From assembly GCA_900544305.1 (NCBI GenBank), contig UQUV01000015.1, positions 1 through 63,652 on the forward strand: a DNA stretch of 63,652 nucleotides. The letters are read 5' to 3'. The notes beneath the pieces are model-generated. The model saw only the letters and a list, made by a program, of their open reading frames with translations. It did no database searches and was not told the origin of the DNA. This document shows, piece by piece, positions 8,289 through 17,302 of this stretch. Every line of letters starts with the position of its first letter. The stretch's first letter is position 1. Position numbers and translations under genes: made by a program. This DNA comes from an uncultured Porphyromonadaceae bacterium. GTDB taxonomy: Bacteria; Bacteroidota; Bacteroidia; Bacteroidales; Muribaculaceae.

Positions 8289-10319
8289 ATGCCATTAAAA
8301 ATGGAAAAAAAATTAGCTATCGTACGCCACGACCCGTGGCTTGAACCCTATGAAGACGCAATCAAAGGCCGTCATGAAGATGCTATTCGAAAAGAAATTG
8401 AATTAGTTGGGAAAAAAGGCAGTCTTGTCGACTTTGCCAACGCTCACCAATATTTCGGCCTCCACAAAACGAAAACCGGATGGGTATTCCGCGAATGGGC
8501 ACCCAATGCAACCGCTATTACGATGATTGGCACATTCTCCGACTGGAAAGAACGTGACGAATACAAACTGACACGCAAGGACAACGGAGTTTGGGAAATC
8601 AATCTTCCTAAAACAGCCCTGAAACACGGCGACCTCTACAAGCTCATCGTTGAATGGGATGGCGGACGAGGCGAAAGAATCCCGGTTTACTCCACTCGCA
8701 CCGTACAGGACGAAAAAACATATATTTTCTCAGCCCAAGTCTGGGAACCGGCAAGAAAATACAAGTTCAAAGTCAAGGACTTCAAGCCGAAAACCAACCC
8801 GCTGCTCATCTATGAATGCCATATTGGTATGGCGCAGAACAAAGAGGGCGTGGGTACCTACGAAGAATTCCGCAAAAACATTCTTCCGCGCGTAGTAAAA
8901 GACGGATACAATGCCATCCAAATCATGGCCATTCAGGAACACCCCTACTACGGTTCGTTCGGCTACCACGTTTCCAGCTTCTATGCTCCTTCCAGCCGCT
9001 TCGGCACACCGGAAGAACTGAAAGCCCTTATCGACGAAGCCCATGCCAACGGAATTTCCGTGATTATGGACATCGTGCATTCGCATGCCGTTAAAAACGA
9101 AGTGGAAGGACTCGGACGCTTCGACGGCAGCTACAACCAATATTTCTACGGTGATTCCCGCCGCGAACATCCGGCATGGGATTCCCTGTGCTTCGACTAC
9201 GGAAAGAACGAAGTACTCCACTTCCTGCTCTCCAACTGCAAATACTGGCTCGAAGAATTCCAGTTCGACGGATTCCGTTTTGACGGCGTTACGTCGATGC
9301 TCTACTATAACCACGGCCTCGGACAGGCATTCACTTCCTATGCCGACTACTACAACGGCGGACAGGACACAAATGCCATTACCTATCTGACACTGGCCAA
9401 CAAGCTAATCCACAAAATCAATCCTCACGCCATTACAATCGCCGAAGAAATGAGCGGTATGCCGGGACTTGCCAACAAGTTCAACGACGGCGGTATCGGT
9501 TTCGACTACCGTATGGCAATGGGTATCCCCGATTTCTGGATCAAGACCATCAAGGAAAAGAAGGACGAGGACTGGAAACCGTCGGCCATCTTCTGGGAAC
9601 TTACTAACCGTCGTGCCGACGAAAAGACTATCAACTATGCCGAAAGCCACGACCAGGCACTGGTAGGCGACAAGACTATCATTTTCCGTCTTATCGACTC
9701 GGAAATGTACTGGCACATGATGGTGGGCGACAACAACATGACCGTCGACCGCGGCATGACACTCCACAAGATGATTCGCCTCGTGACACTCGCCACTATC
9801 AACGGCGGCTACCTCAACTTCATGGGCAACGAGTTCGGACATCCGGAATGGATTGACTTCCCGCGTGAAGGCAACGGATGGTCGTATAAATATGCCCGTC
9901 GTCAGTGGGATTTGGTGGACCGCGAAGATTTGAAGTACAAGTTCCTCGGCAAGTTTGACGAAGACATTATCGGTCTCATTGGAGGTGTACGCAACTTCCA
10001 GGCTACGCCGGTTGAAAAACTTTGGGACAAGGACGACGACCAGGTGCTGGCATTCAAGCGCGGCTACCTTGTGTTCGTGTTTAACTTCAACCCGACACAA
10101 TCGTTCACCGATTACGGCTTCCTCGCACCGATTGGCGAATACCGTCATGTGCTCAACTCCGACCAGGACATCTACGGCGGCTACAACAACATTGACCCGA
10201 GCGTCAACCACTTCACCGTTGACGACGAACTCTACCGTCCGCACGGCCTCGGCTGGCTCAAACTCTACATTCCCGCCCGCTCGGCACAAGTACTGCGACT
10301 GAAGAAAACGAAAAAATAA
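8289..10319 (+). CDS. glgB: 1,4-alpha-glucan branching enzyme, GH13
   Basis: The 676-residue enzyme makes alpha-1,6 branches in glycogen. An N-terminal CBM48-type domain (about 50-150, with GVWEINLPKTALKHGDLYKL) precedes the GH13 barrel. The conserved regions are IMDIVHSHAVKN (region I), DGFRFDGVTS with nucleophile D332 (region II), TIAEEMSGMP with acid/base E386 (region III) and AESHDQ with D455 (region IV). The sequence resembles the eukaryote-type branching enzymes usual in Bacteroidota more than E. coli GlgB. The ATG at 8289 gives MPLKMEKK; a second ATG at 8301 is also possible. The leader contains repeated promoter boxes, and a strong terminator follows, so the gene is probably monocistronic. 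No other glycogen gene is in the window. Confidence 0.95.
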   Translation: MPLKMEKKLAIVRHDPWLEPYEDAIKGRHEDAIRKEIELVGKKGSLVDFANAHQYFGLHKTKTGWVFREWAPNATAITMIGTFSDWKERDEYKLTRKDNGVWEINLPKTALKHGDLYKLIVEWDGGRGERIPVYSTRTVQDEKTYIFSAQVWEPARKYKFKVKDFKPKTNPLLIYECHIGMAQNKEGVGTYEEFRKNILPRVVKDGYNAIQIMAIQEHPYYGSFGYHVSSFYAPSSRFGTPEELKALIDEAHANGISVIMDIVHSHAVKNEVEGLGRFDGSYNQYFYGDSRREHPAWDSLCFDYGKNEVLHFLLSNCKYWLEEFQFDGFRFDGVTSMLYYNHGLGQAFTSYADYYNGGQDTNAITYLTLANKLIHKINPHAITIAEEMSGMPGLANKFNDGGIGFDYRMAMGIPDFWIKTIKEKKDEDWKPSAIFWELTNRRADEKTINYAESHDQALVGDKTIIFRLIDSEMYWHMMVGDNNMTVDRGMTLHKMIRLVTLATINGGYLNFMGNEFGHPEWIDFPREGNGWSYKYARRQWDLVDREDLKYKFLGKFDEDIIGLIGGVRNFQATPVEKLWDKDDDQVLAFKRGYLVFVFNFNPTQSFTDYGFLAPIGEYRHVLNSDQDIYGGYNNIDPSVNHFTVDDELYRPHGLGWLKLYIPARSAQVLRLKKTKK

Positions 10320-10337
10320 TCGGTATGAACCCTAACG

Positions 10338-10373
10338 AAAAGGTGTGCCCGAACTTGTTCCGGTACACCTTTT
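10338..10373 (+). terminator. terminator after glgB
   Basis: A perfect 9-bp stem pairs 10338-10346 with 10365-10373, with further pairing (GAAC/GTTC) inside the loop. The right arm ends in four Ts. It lies 19 bp after the glgB stop. The A/T flanks make it workable on both strands. Confidence 0.8.
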
Positions 10374-10399
10374 CTACATTTATGATACAATAAACACAA

Positions 10400-10966
10400 A
10401 TGAATATGAGAAAGAATTTTGGAAGTAAAACGTGGCTTTATCCGATGCCGGTGCTGATAGTGGCGGCATACGATGAAAACGGAAAGCCAAACGTGATGAA
10501 TGCGGCCTGGGGCGGCATCTATTCGGACAATATGGTGGGCATCTGCCTGTCGGAAGGACATAAGACCACTCAGAATATTCTGAAAACAAAAGCCTTCACC
10601 GTGAGTGTCGGTACTGCCGACCAACTGACGGCGTGCGACTATGTCGGACTTGTATCGGGCAACAAGGAACCGGACAAATTCACGAAAGCTGGCTTCCATG
10701 CCACAAAGTCGGAATTTGTCAACGCTCCGATTATCGACGAACTGCCCATGGCACTGGAATGCGAACTGGTTTCCTACGACATGGAGAGCAATTTCATGGT
10801 TGGCAAGATTGTCAACGTGTCGGCCGACGAACGCATCGTGGACGAAGGCGGAAAAATCAACGTGGCACGCCTGCAACCGGTCATCTACGACCCTTGCAAC
10901 CACGACTACCTTGCCATCGGCAGCAAAGTAGGAAAAGCCTTCAGTGAAGGAAACAAGCTGAAATAA
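10400..10966 (+). CDS. flavin reductase-like FMN-binding split-barrel protein
   Basis: The 188-residue protein matches the flavin reductase family: the opening segment WLYPMPVLIVAAYDENGKPNVMNAAWGG is the conserved FMN-binding strand-loop, and FTVSVGTADQL and HDYLAIGSKVGKAFSEG follow in family order. It should bind FMN and act as a cytoplasmic flavin reductase or small FMN oxidoreductase; the partner is unknown. The ATG at 10400 is used here, with another ATG at 10406 (MRKN) that would also serve. It is flanked by terminators on both sides and seems monocistronic; no good promoter box was seen in the 26 bp ahead of it. Confidence 0.8.
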   Translation: MNMRKNFGSKTWLYPMPVLIVAAYDENGKPNVMNAAWGGIYSDNMVGICLSEGHKTTQNILKTKAFTVSVGTADQLTACDYVGLVSGNKEPDKFTKAGFHATKSEFVNAPIIDELPMALECELVSYDMESNFMVGKIVNVSADERIVDEGGKINVARLQPVIYDPCNHDYLAIGSKVGKAFSEGNKLK

Positions 10967-10985
10967 CGGAACACCCCGAAAAGCG

Positions 10986-11027
10986 AGCGAGCCGGACCCC
11001 ATACGGGTTTCGGCTCGCTGACGTTTT
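10986..11027 (+). terminator. terminator between the flavin reductase gene and gldN
   Basis: A 9-bp GC-rich stem pairs 10986-10994 (AGCGAGCCG) with 11011-11019, with ACCC/GGGT pairing inside the loop. TTTTT follows at 11023-11027. It separates two convergent genes; the T-run favours the plus strand. Confidence 0.8.
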
Positions 11028-11054
11028 TATGAAAGTTTTTAACCAGAAAGATTC

Positions 11055-12203
11055 CTATCGTGTACGGCGTACGGAGCGCGTAACACCGGAACGTGACGAA
11101 GAAGAATTGCCGTCGTCAATAGAGCTTGAGCGTGATTTTTTCTTCTTTGTGCTTTCCTTTTTAGTTTCTTTTTTCTGACGGACTGAACGGGTGTTGCGCG
11201 TATTGGTTTTCTTTTCTTCGCGTTCTTCCACCACTACATCATCCGTTTTGCCTTCTGCCTTCAGGCGAGCTTCCTCTTCAGCCTGTGCCTTGGCCTGCAA
11301 CTCTTCACGCGACGGCACCCACAGACGCTGTTCGAAAGCCTTCAGACGGTTCTCAATGCTGTCCTGTGCCTGCTTCAAGTCGTCGGGGTCCGGATGCATC
11401 TGCATCAGCGACAAGTTGCGCAAATTGCGAGTCTTGTAGATTTCACCGTCATACATGCCTAACTGGAAAAAGTCGTCGAACGTATATTTCGGGAGGTTAT
11501 TGTCGTCGTCGATGAATATGCTCTGCTGTGTCAGATACGGACGCAGCGCGTCAAGTTTAATCCAGAACATCGGGTAACGGATAGGTTCGCCGCCGAAATC
11601 ATCCGTACGGTGAAGCACCGGACAGATAGCATCGACACGCGTCTTCATTTCGTTGCCAGTAGAGCTGAATTCCCAGCGTTCGATGATGTAATAGCTCAAC
11701 ACTTCGTTGGAAGGGACATCGCTTTCCTCAATCACGAATTTCGGATTTTTGGCAGTGCTTCCCTTTGCTTCCGTATAGAGAATATGGAAACGGTCGAGCA
11801 TTTCCTGAACGTTGATTTTATACTGGTCCGTAAAAATCTCACGGCCATCGAGATATTCATAAGCCGGCACCTGATTGTTGGTCACCAGTTTCATAATGAC
11901 ACGGAACAGGCTTTCCTGATTCTCGGTCGGTTCTTCCGGGAAATACAGCGGAAGGTTGGCTTCCTTTGTCAAATCCAACTGACGATAGATGACGCGCATC
12001 CACATCATATCGGCATCCGACACGGGTTTTGCCTCATAGAATTCCTTCATACGGAAGGTCACGCCGGCGGTGGATTCTTCCTTCTTGTCCTTTTTATCAG
12101 ATTTTCTCACCACCTGCGCATACGACGGCATCGCAACGCCGAGCAGCAACAGTGCGGCAATTATCCATTTCTTATTTTTCATATTTTCTGGTATGACTTT
12201 CAT
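11055..12203 (-). CDS. gldN: type IX secretion ring protein GldN/PorN
   Basis: The 382-residue periplasmic protein is the last gene of the T9SS operon. PorN/GldN forms the outer-membrane-associated ring with lipoprotein PorK/GldK. Family segments include MWMRVIYRQLDLTKEANLPLYFP, IYKTRNLRN and RNLSLMQMHPDP. The ATG at 12203 precedes a second ATG at 12182; the second gives a cleaner signal peptide (MKNKKWIIAALLLL, ending in SYAQ). The last ~75 residues are low-complexity and very rich in Lys, Arg, Glu and Ser, and look like an extension beyond the conserved GldN core. It lies 34 bp after gldM. Confidence 0.9.
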   Translation of the reverse strand: MKVIPENMKNKKWIIAALLLLGVAMPSYAQVVRKSDKKDKKEESTAGVTFRMKEFYEAKPVSDADMMWMRVIYRQLDLTKEANLPLYFPEEPTENQESLFRVIMKLVTNNQVPAYEYLDGREIFTDQYKINVQEMLDRFHILYTEAKGSTAKNPKFVIEESDVPSNEVLSYYIIERWEFSSTGNEMKTRVDAICPVLHRTDDFGGEPIRYPMFWIKLDALRPYLTQQSIFIDDDNNLPKYTFDDFFQLGMYDGEIYKTRNLRNLSLMQMHPDPDDLKQAQDSIENRLKAFEQRLWVPSREELQAKAQAEEEARLKAEGKTDDVVVEEREEKKTNTRNTRSVRQKKETKKESTKKKKSRSSSIDDGNSSSSRSGVTRSVRRTR

Positions 12204-12237
12204 AGCTATGTTGTTTCAAAATCTGAATCACGTTTTG

Positions 12238-13797
12238 TTAGTTCACGATGACTTCCATCGGTGCAAGGTCGCGGGTGATGCCGTCAGGACCGATAGCCTT
12301 CACACGTGAGATATAGAAACGCTTGCCGCGTGACAGACGGCGGAAGCTGTTTTTCTGACGTTGCGAGAAATTGGCTCCGTCGGATGTTTCCGGAATGGCA
12401 TTACCCATTGAGTCGAAAATCACCGTTTCGAACGAAATCACACGATACTGCACGTTCAGCAAGTCGTCATCAATAGCGGCCTCAATACCCGGGGTGCTGA
12501 GCAACAGCGTTTTTGCAAACGGTTTGGAACCTTTATAGCGCATTTCGTTGCCTTTGCTATCCTTATAGGCGATATACGGCATCGGATCGGGTAGCTTGCG
12601 CACGCGGAACGATGTAGCTGAAACCTTTTGCGGCTTGCCGTCGAAGGTAGCCGTTACGGAGATTTCGCAGTCTGCACCCACTTTCGACGGACGTGCAATC
12701 CAGCCGTTTCCACTGCGTGACAGTGTTCCGTTGGTCATCGTTGCCGAAATGGCATTCTGGGCCACACCCGGAACAGAAATGCTGATAGGGTTATCGATAC
12801 CGGCATACAGCACGTTCATCATCGTAGCCGAAACCGTAGCCATCGGCTCAATAACGGTATAGTCGGAAGCGAATTCGTGGCGCGAGGTAGCTCCGTCGCC
12901 GCGTGTCACTTCAAGGTATCCCTTATAGTTGAATGTTCCCGTTTGTCCCGTATAGAGTTCATATTTGCGGGAATCCTTCGGCAGCTGCTTGCCATTGATG
13001 AAAATGGCAGGACGCTGTGTTGTGTCGACAGCCGCCAGAACAATGTCGGCGGAATATTTGCCGCCGCGCATCACCAGACGGGAATTAGGAATAACGAAAG
13101 CATCGAGTTGGTTGACACGAACGTCGCCCGCATCCACATTGTTCAACAACGTAGCAAGTACTTCACCCTCGGCAAACAATACATCATTCTGCAATTTGGT
13201 CAACAATGTAACTGCGGCTACCACCGGCATATTCTCAAACATGCCGATTTCCCACGGTGCCTTCACGCGTGTACCCTTCTGTGTGACCGGTTCCGTAGAA
13301 AGCGCCTTACGGATAGTGGCACATTTCGACGTATCGGAAATGAATTTAGTGACATAATCGGTATATACACCCAAACGTTCTTTCAACTGTTCTCCGTTAC
13401 CGTAAGTAAGCATCACCTTTGATGCCGATTCCAGATTGTCCTGGTTGACGATATTTGTCACATCCGCCTCATCGCCGTCGGCATCCATTACGATTTCCAG
13501 TTTCAGCGAATCGATGTAGTTGTATATATTCAAAGTCTTTTTACGCACGTCCGAAGCTCTGTCATACCACACCTGTCCTTTCTGCGGATTCTGTTCCGCA
13601 AAAGCCTCCAGCTGCAGATAGAGCACCTCGTTACGGTCGCGCACGTTCATGTTGGTACGCATCAGACCGCTTTCCACGAGTGCAAACCCGTTGAGCACAT
13701 CGCTGGAAACGTTGAGCGCAAGCATGGCGGTCAACACGATGTACATCAGGTTGATCATCTTCTGACGTGGCGTTAGTCTTGTTGAGTTAGATCCCAT
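12238..13797 (-). CDS. gldM: type IX secretion motor protein GldM/PorM
   Basis: The 519-residue protein has one N-terminal membrane helix in RQKMINLMYIVLTAMLALN (residues 11-29), the hallmark of GldM/PorM, and a long periplasmic region built of beta-rich repeats. GldM dimers insert this helix into the GldL pentamer and pass proton-driven movement across the periplasm to the GldK/N ring. The conserved start (TRLTPRQKMINLMYIV) fixes the ATG at 13797. It lies 26 bp after gldL and 34 bp before gldN, and is clearly co-transcribed with both. Confidence 0.95.
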   Translation of the reverse strand: MGSNSTRLTPRQKMINLMYIVLTAMLALNVSSDVLNGFALVESGLMRTNMNVRDRNEVLYLQLEAFAEQNPQKGQVWYDRASDVRKKTLNIYNYIDSLKLEIVMDADGDEADVTNIVNQDNLESASKVMLTYGNGEQLKERLGVYTDYVTKFISDTSKCATIRKALSTEPVTQKGTRVKAPWEIGMFENMPVVAAVTLLTKLQNDVLFAEGEVLATLLNNVDAGDVRVNQLDAFVIPNSRLVMRGGKYSADIVLAAVDTTQRPAIFINGKQLPKDSRKYELYTGQTGTFNYKGYLEVTRGDGATSRHEFASDYTVIEPMATVSATMMNVLYAGIDNPISISVPGVAQNAISATMTNGTLSRSGNGWIARPSKVGADCEISVTATFDGKPQKVSATSFRVRKLPDPMPYIAYKDSKGNEMRYKGSKPFAKTLLLSTPGIEAAIDDDLLNVQYRVISFETVIFDSMGNAIPETSDGANFSQRQKNSFRRLSRGKRFYISRVKAIGPDGITRDLAPMEVIVN

Positions 13798-13823
13798 TTT
13801 CTGTTTTTATCTTCTAAATCACC

Positions 13824-14816
13824 TCAAAATGTAATTACCTCACCGCCTTCCTTCTTTTCAGGAGTGTCCTCTTTCGGCACTGCCGGAGGAGTCTGCGGTT
13901 TCAAATCGTCGGGATTTACCATCGGACGATACATATTGATGGTCATTGCCGTAATCATCTTTTCGTATACGGAATTCAGTTGCTGCATGTACTTCGCCAT
14001 TTTCTGTGTTTCTTCCACATAGCGGTTGCTTTCCGAAGCCGATCGTTCATACATGCTGCTGATATCTTTCAAGCCGCGGTTGACACGGTCGATGTTGTCA
14101 AGCTGCGAAGAAATGCTCTTCAACTGGATTTCGTAGATGGTATTCAGTCCGGCAATGTTGCGGTTAAGGCTTGTCATCTGTTCCACATAGCCGGTAGAAC
14201 TTTCCGTGATGTTTTCCGAATTGTCGGTAATGGCCTTATAGCTGTCGAGCAGCACAGTAGAAACCTTGTTCAAAGCCTCGGTCGTTGTGCGTAGCTGTTC
14301 CATCTGTTCCGTAATGGCAGCCATCTGCTCCATATACTGTTCGGAAATCGTCTTCATACCTTCGCCGTCGACTACTCCGCCTGCTACACCGCCGATGCCG
14401 CCAAGGTTTACCGTACCCGAAACCGATCCGCCACCGACGACATTGATTGTGCTGCCTTCGCCAGCCTGGCCCGGCACTCCGGCACCGTTGCCGCCGATAA
14501 TGACAGAACCGCCGCCGTTTCCGCCCTTGAATTCAGGACGGTCTTCCGGATTTTTCGTGTTCAGCACCGGGAAAACCTCTTCCCAATGGTATTCACGAGG
14601 CGGACGGTCGAACGCCGTCAACACGAACATCAGGACTTCCGTACCCATACCGATGGAAAGCAAGGCATTGCCGCCCGGAAGGTGCAAAATCTTAAAAAGC
14701 GCACCCCAGATAACGACAGCCGCACCGATACTGTATGCAAAATTGAAGAAGCGCTGTCCCTTCTCACCCGACAGGAAGGCTTCAATTCTATTCTTATATC
14801 TTTTATACTTGCCCAT
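13824..14816 (-). CDS. gldL: type IX secretion motor protein GldL/PorL
   Basis: This 330-residue inner-membrane protein has two helices near the N-terminus (about 25-45 and 50-70). The conserved glutamate of the proton path is E60 in SIGMGTEVLMF. The C-terminal half is a helical cytoplasmic domain (MEQMAAITEQMEQL onwards, coiled-coil-like). GldL is the stator of the T9SS rotary motor and surrounds the GldM helices. An odd feature is a glycine-rich segment at about 98-153 (IIGGNGAGVPGQAG, VNLGGIGGVAGG) between the membrane part and the helical domain. It lies 43 bp after gldK. Confidence 0.93.
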   Translation of the reverse strand: MGKYKRYKNRIEAFLSGEKGQRFFNFAYSIGAAVVIWGALFKILHLPGGNALLSIGMGTEVLMFVLTAFDRPPREYHWEEVFPVLNTKNPEDRPEFKGGNGGGSVIIGGNGAGVPGQAGEGSTINVVGGGSVSGTVNLGGIGGVAGGVVDGEGMKTISEQYMEQMAAITEQMEQLRTTTEALNKVSTVLLDSYKAITDNSENITESSTGYVEQMTSLNRNIAGLNTIYEIQLKSISSQLDNIDRVNRGLKDISSMYERSASESNRYVEETQKMAKYMQQLNSVYEKMITAMTINMYRPMVNPDDLKPQTPPAVPKEDTPEKKEGGEVITF

Positions 14817-14859
14817 TTTACAGCAATTTTATATGTTTCTCGAATCTAAATTTCAGTTT

Positions 14860-16290
14860 TTATCTTTTTGGTTTCTTGGCAAATCCAATCTGCGTGCGAA
14901 CACAGCGGAAACCGATATAGGAACGCTGTTCGTTCTGATATTCCCACATACGGAGGTCAGAGCGCACGTTGTGGGCAATGTCCTTCCACGAACCGCCGCG
15001 CACCACCTTGCGCTTCATCTTGTACGGGTCCTCGATAGCCGCATTGTAGCGGTATTCCGGATTGATGTCGCCTGTCAGTCGGTCGATGCTTTCTGTATAG
15101 GCAGTCGAAGTCCATTCGCTCACGTTGCCGGCCATATCATACAAGCCGAAATCGTTCGGTTCGTAAGTACCTACACGCGAAGTAATCAGGTTGCCGTCCT
15201 TCACATAGTTGCCTTCATTCGGCTTGAAGTTGGCATAGAAACAGCCGTCGCCGGAAATCGGCAGGTCACCTTCCCACGGATACATGTTTTCGTTGGCGCC
15301 GGCACGGGCAGCAAACTCCCATTCGGCTTCTGTCGGCAGACGGTAAGGTTCGATATATACGCCCTGACGTCCCAATGAACGGCGCAGGTAGTCAGTACGC
15401 CAGTTGGCGAACGCATTGGCCTGCTCCCAGCTCACACCCACAACCGGATAGTCACTGTAGCCCGGATGCGAGAAATAAAGACGTGTATAGGGTTCATTGT
15501 AAGCGTTTTCGAAATCGTTAATCCATGCCGTAGTGTCAGGATAAACGTTCACGATATAAGTGTTCAGGAAATCGTAGTCGCTCGACAACTGGCGCGTAAT
15601 CGTTTCGCGTACGATACGTCCTTCGTCGTTGATATACGCCGTATCCTTTGAAATCATCGGCATCTCGTCGGACACCGGCACGTCCGTATTATAGTTGCGG
15701 CGCGCAGGGTCAAGACGATTTTTGCGTTTCGCAGCCTCTGTCAGATTAAACACCTCATAGCGGTAGTTCATCTGTGTCGGGTCGAGTTCGGTCACGCCTG
15801 TAATGGCATTGTAGCGGTAAACGCTGGCAATGGCACGCTGCTCGTCCTCGGTCGGGTTACGCCAGGGAATCGGCTTTTTCCAGTTCAGATAAGGTTTGAT
15901 AGGATTGCCTTCCTTATCTTCCTCGATTTTGTATTCCTCGTCACCTCCGTAAGCCGGGTCGGCAAGACGTTCGCGGATAATGGAGTCGCGCACCCAGAAT
16001 ACAAACTGCTTGTATTTGGCATTGGTAATTTCCGCCTCGTCCATCCAGAACGATTCCACCGACATTCCGTTAGGGTCGGCCTTGATATTCCATACGCTGT
16101 CATTCTGGTTCGGTCCCATTTTCATAGAGCCACGGCTGACGAGCACCATTCCGTATGGCGTAGGTTCGCCCATTGCCGTCCCTCTAACACCGGTTACTTC
16201 ACCACCGTCGCTTCCCACAGCCGATTTCGGCGAGAAAGCACAGGATGAAGCCATCAGACCCAAAGCGATATAAACTGCTATTTTTTTCAT
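14860..16290 (-). CDS. gldK: type IX secretion lipoprotein GldK/PorK
   Basis: The 476-residue protein starts with a lipoprotein signal (MASSC, lipidated Cys17) and has a formylglycine-generating-enzyme-like fold. Family segments are GMVLVSRGSMKMGPN, PVVGVSWEQANAFANWR, YRLPTEAEWEFAARAG, FGLYDMAGNVSEW and VVRGGSWKD. GldK/PorK forms the large ring with GldN under the outer membrane and contacts GldM. It serves as a structural protein here, not as an enzyme. The gene begins 4 bp after porP ends, so translation is probably coupled. Confidence 0.95.
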   Translation of the reverse strand: MKKIAVYIALGLMASSCAFSPKSAVGSDGGEVTGVRGTAMGEPTPYGMVLVSRGSMKMGPNQNDSVWNIKADPNGMSVESFWMDEAEITNAKYKQFVFWVRDSIIRERLADPAYGGDEEYKIEEDKEGNPIKPYLNWKKPIPWRNPTEDEQRAIASVYRYNAITGVTELDPTQMNYRYEVFNLTEAAKRKNRLDPARRNYNTDVPVSDEMPMISKDTAYINDEGRIVRETITRQLSSDYDFLNTYIVNVYPDTTAWINDFENAYNEPYTRLYFSHPGYSDYPVVGVSWEQANAFANWRTDYLRRSLGRQGVYIEPYRLPTEAEWEFAARAGANENMYPWEGDLPISGDGCFYANFKPNEGNYVKDGNLITSRVGTYEPNDFGLYDMAGNVSEWTSTAYTESIDRLTGDINPEYRYNAAIEDPYKMKRKVVRGGSWKDIAHNVRSDLRMWEYQNEQRSYIGFRCVRTQIGFAKKPKR

Positions 16291-16294
16291 ATTC

Positions 16295-17293
16295 TTACAT
16301 TATACGAATACTCTTATGTTTGTTTTTATTTTTGCCCGACAAATCAAGTTTCACATTATAGCCCACAAATATTTCATGGCTTCCGCTGCTGGCCTGCGAA
16401 ATGGCTGATGTGGGATATTCATAGCTGTAGCCCAAGAAAAAGTTCTTGTATTCCGCTCCCACCTGCACTCCGACGGCATCGTTCAATCGATAAAGCAAGC
16501 CTCCTGACAAGAATTTGTTGTAGCGCACACGAGCCGTTATTTCAGGCTGTACCATCGAAAAGTCGGTACGCACCAATACAGACGGCTGTATTTCAAATAA
16601 CGTATTTTTCACTGGAATATTGCTACCCGCCATAAAATAATACATCCGGCCCACCTGCGATTCGTAGAGGGATTCGGACGACCCTTCTTCGGTATTGAGC
16701 GACAGCGTAGGCTGCATCAGGTGGGTGGACGAAAGTCCTGCCCACACCCATTTATGGGTATAGAACACACCGAAATTCATGTCAAATGCCGTTCCATGGA
16801 GGTCGGTGGTCGGAATAGCATCGTCGGTAGCCTGGTGATAGTCATCGTCTTCCGGGATGCTCACTTCGGTTCCCTTGAAGCCCTGATCGAACATTCCCAC
16901 CTGAAGTCCGATACTCAGTTCTCCGCCGAAAAGTTTCATCTTATAGGCAATCTGTGCACCGACATTGAGGTTGGTGAAAAGTCCCAGGCTTTCCTGCTGC
17001 ATCATCAAGCCAACGCCAAAACGCTTGCCAAGAAACTTGAACGGCATGTCGGCTGCCGCAAGGAAGGCGTTCGGCGCATTGGGAATACCCAACCATTGCA
17101 GGCGGGAGCCGCCGGTGATGTGGATGAAATCCGTTCTGCCGATAGCCGCAGGATTATAATAGGCAGGCAAAGCCCAATATTGCGACAATTGGGTGTCGAA
17201 CTGTGCCGAAGCCCTGCCGCCGCCCAATGCCATCAGCACCAGCGTCAATATTGTAAGGGATAATATTTTTCGGAATCTTTTCAAATGCTGCAA
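16295..17293 (-). CDS. porP: type IX secretion outer-membrane protein PorP/SprF
   Basis: The 332-residue protein has a signal peptide (ending RASAQ at about 31) and the PorP/SprF start FDTQLSQYWALPAYYNPAAIG. Alternating beta strands then run to a C-terminal aromatic-rich end (EIFVGYNVKLDL), as expected for an outer-membrane barrel. Family members link the periplasmic ring or adhesins to the outer membrane in T9SS bacteria. The order porP-K-L-M-N is the same as in Porphyromonas gingivalis, which supports PorP rather than a dispersed SprF paralogue. Confidence 0.9.
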   Translation of the reverse strand: MQHLKRFRKILSLTILTLVLMALGGGRASAQFDTQLSQYWALPAYYNPAAIGRTDFIHITGGSRLQWLGIPNAPNAFLAAADMPFKFLGKRFGVGLMMQQESLGLFTNLNVGAQIAYKMKLFGGELSIGLQVGMFDQGFKGTEVSIPEDDDYHQATDDAIPTTDLHGTAFDMNFGVFYTHKWVWAGLSSTHLMQPTLSLNTEEGSSESLYESQVGRMYYFMAGSNIPVKNTLFEIQPSVLVRTDFSMVQPEITARVRYNKFLSGGLLYRLNDAVGVQVGAEYKNFFLGYSYEYPTSAISQASSGSHEIFVGYNVKLDLSGKNKNKHKSIRIM

Positions 17294-17302
17294 TCGTTAT
17301 GT

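Noticed and set aside
14266..15378. 370-residue plus-strand open frame
   Set aside because: It is antisense to gldL and gldK; the Pro/Thr-rich start comes from the Gly-rich coding of GldL read backwards.
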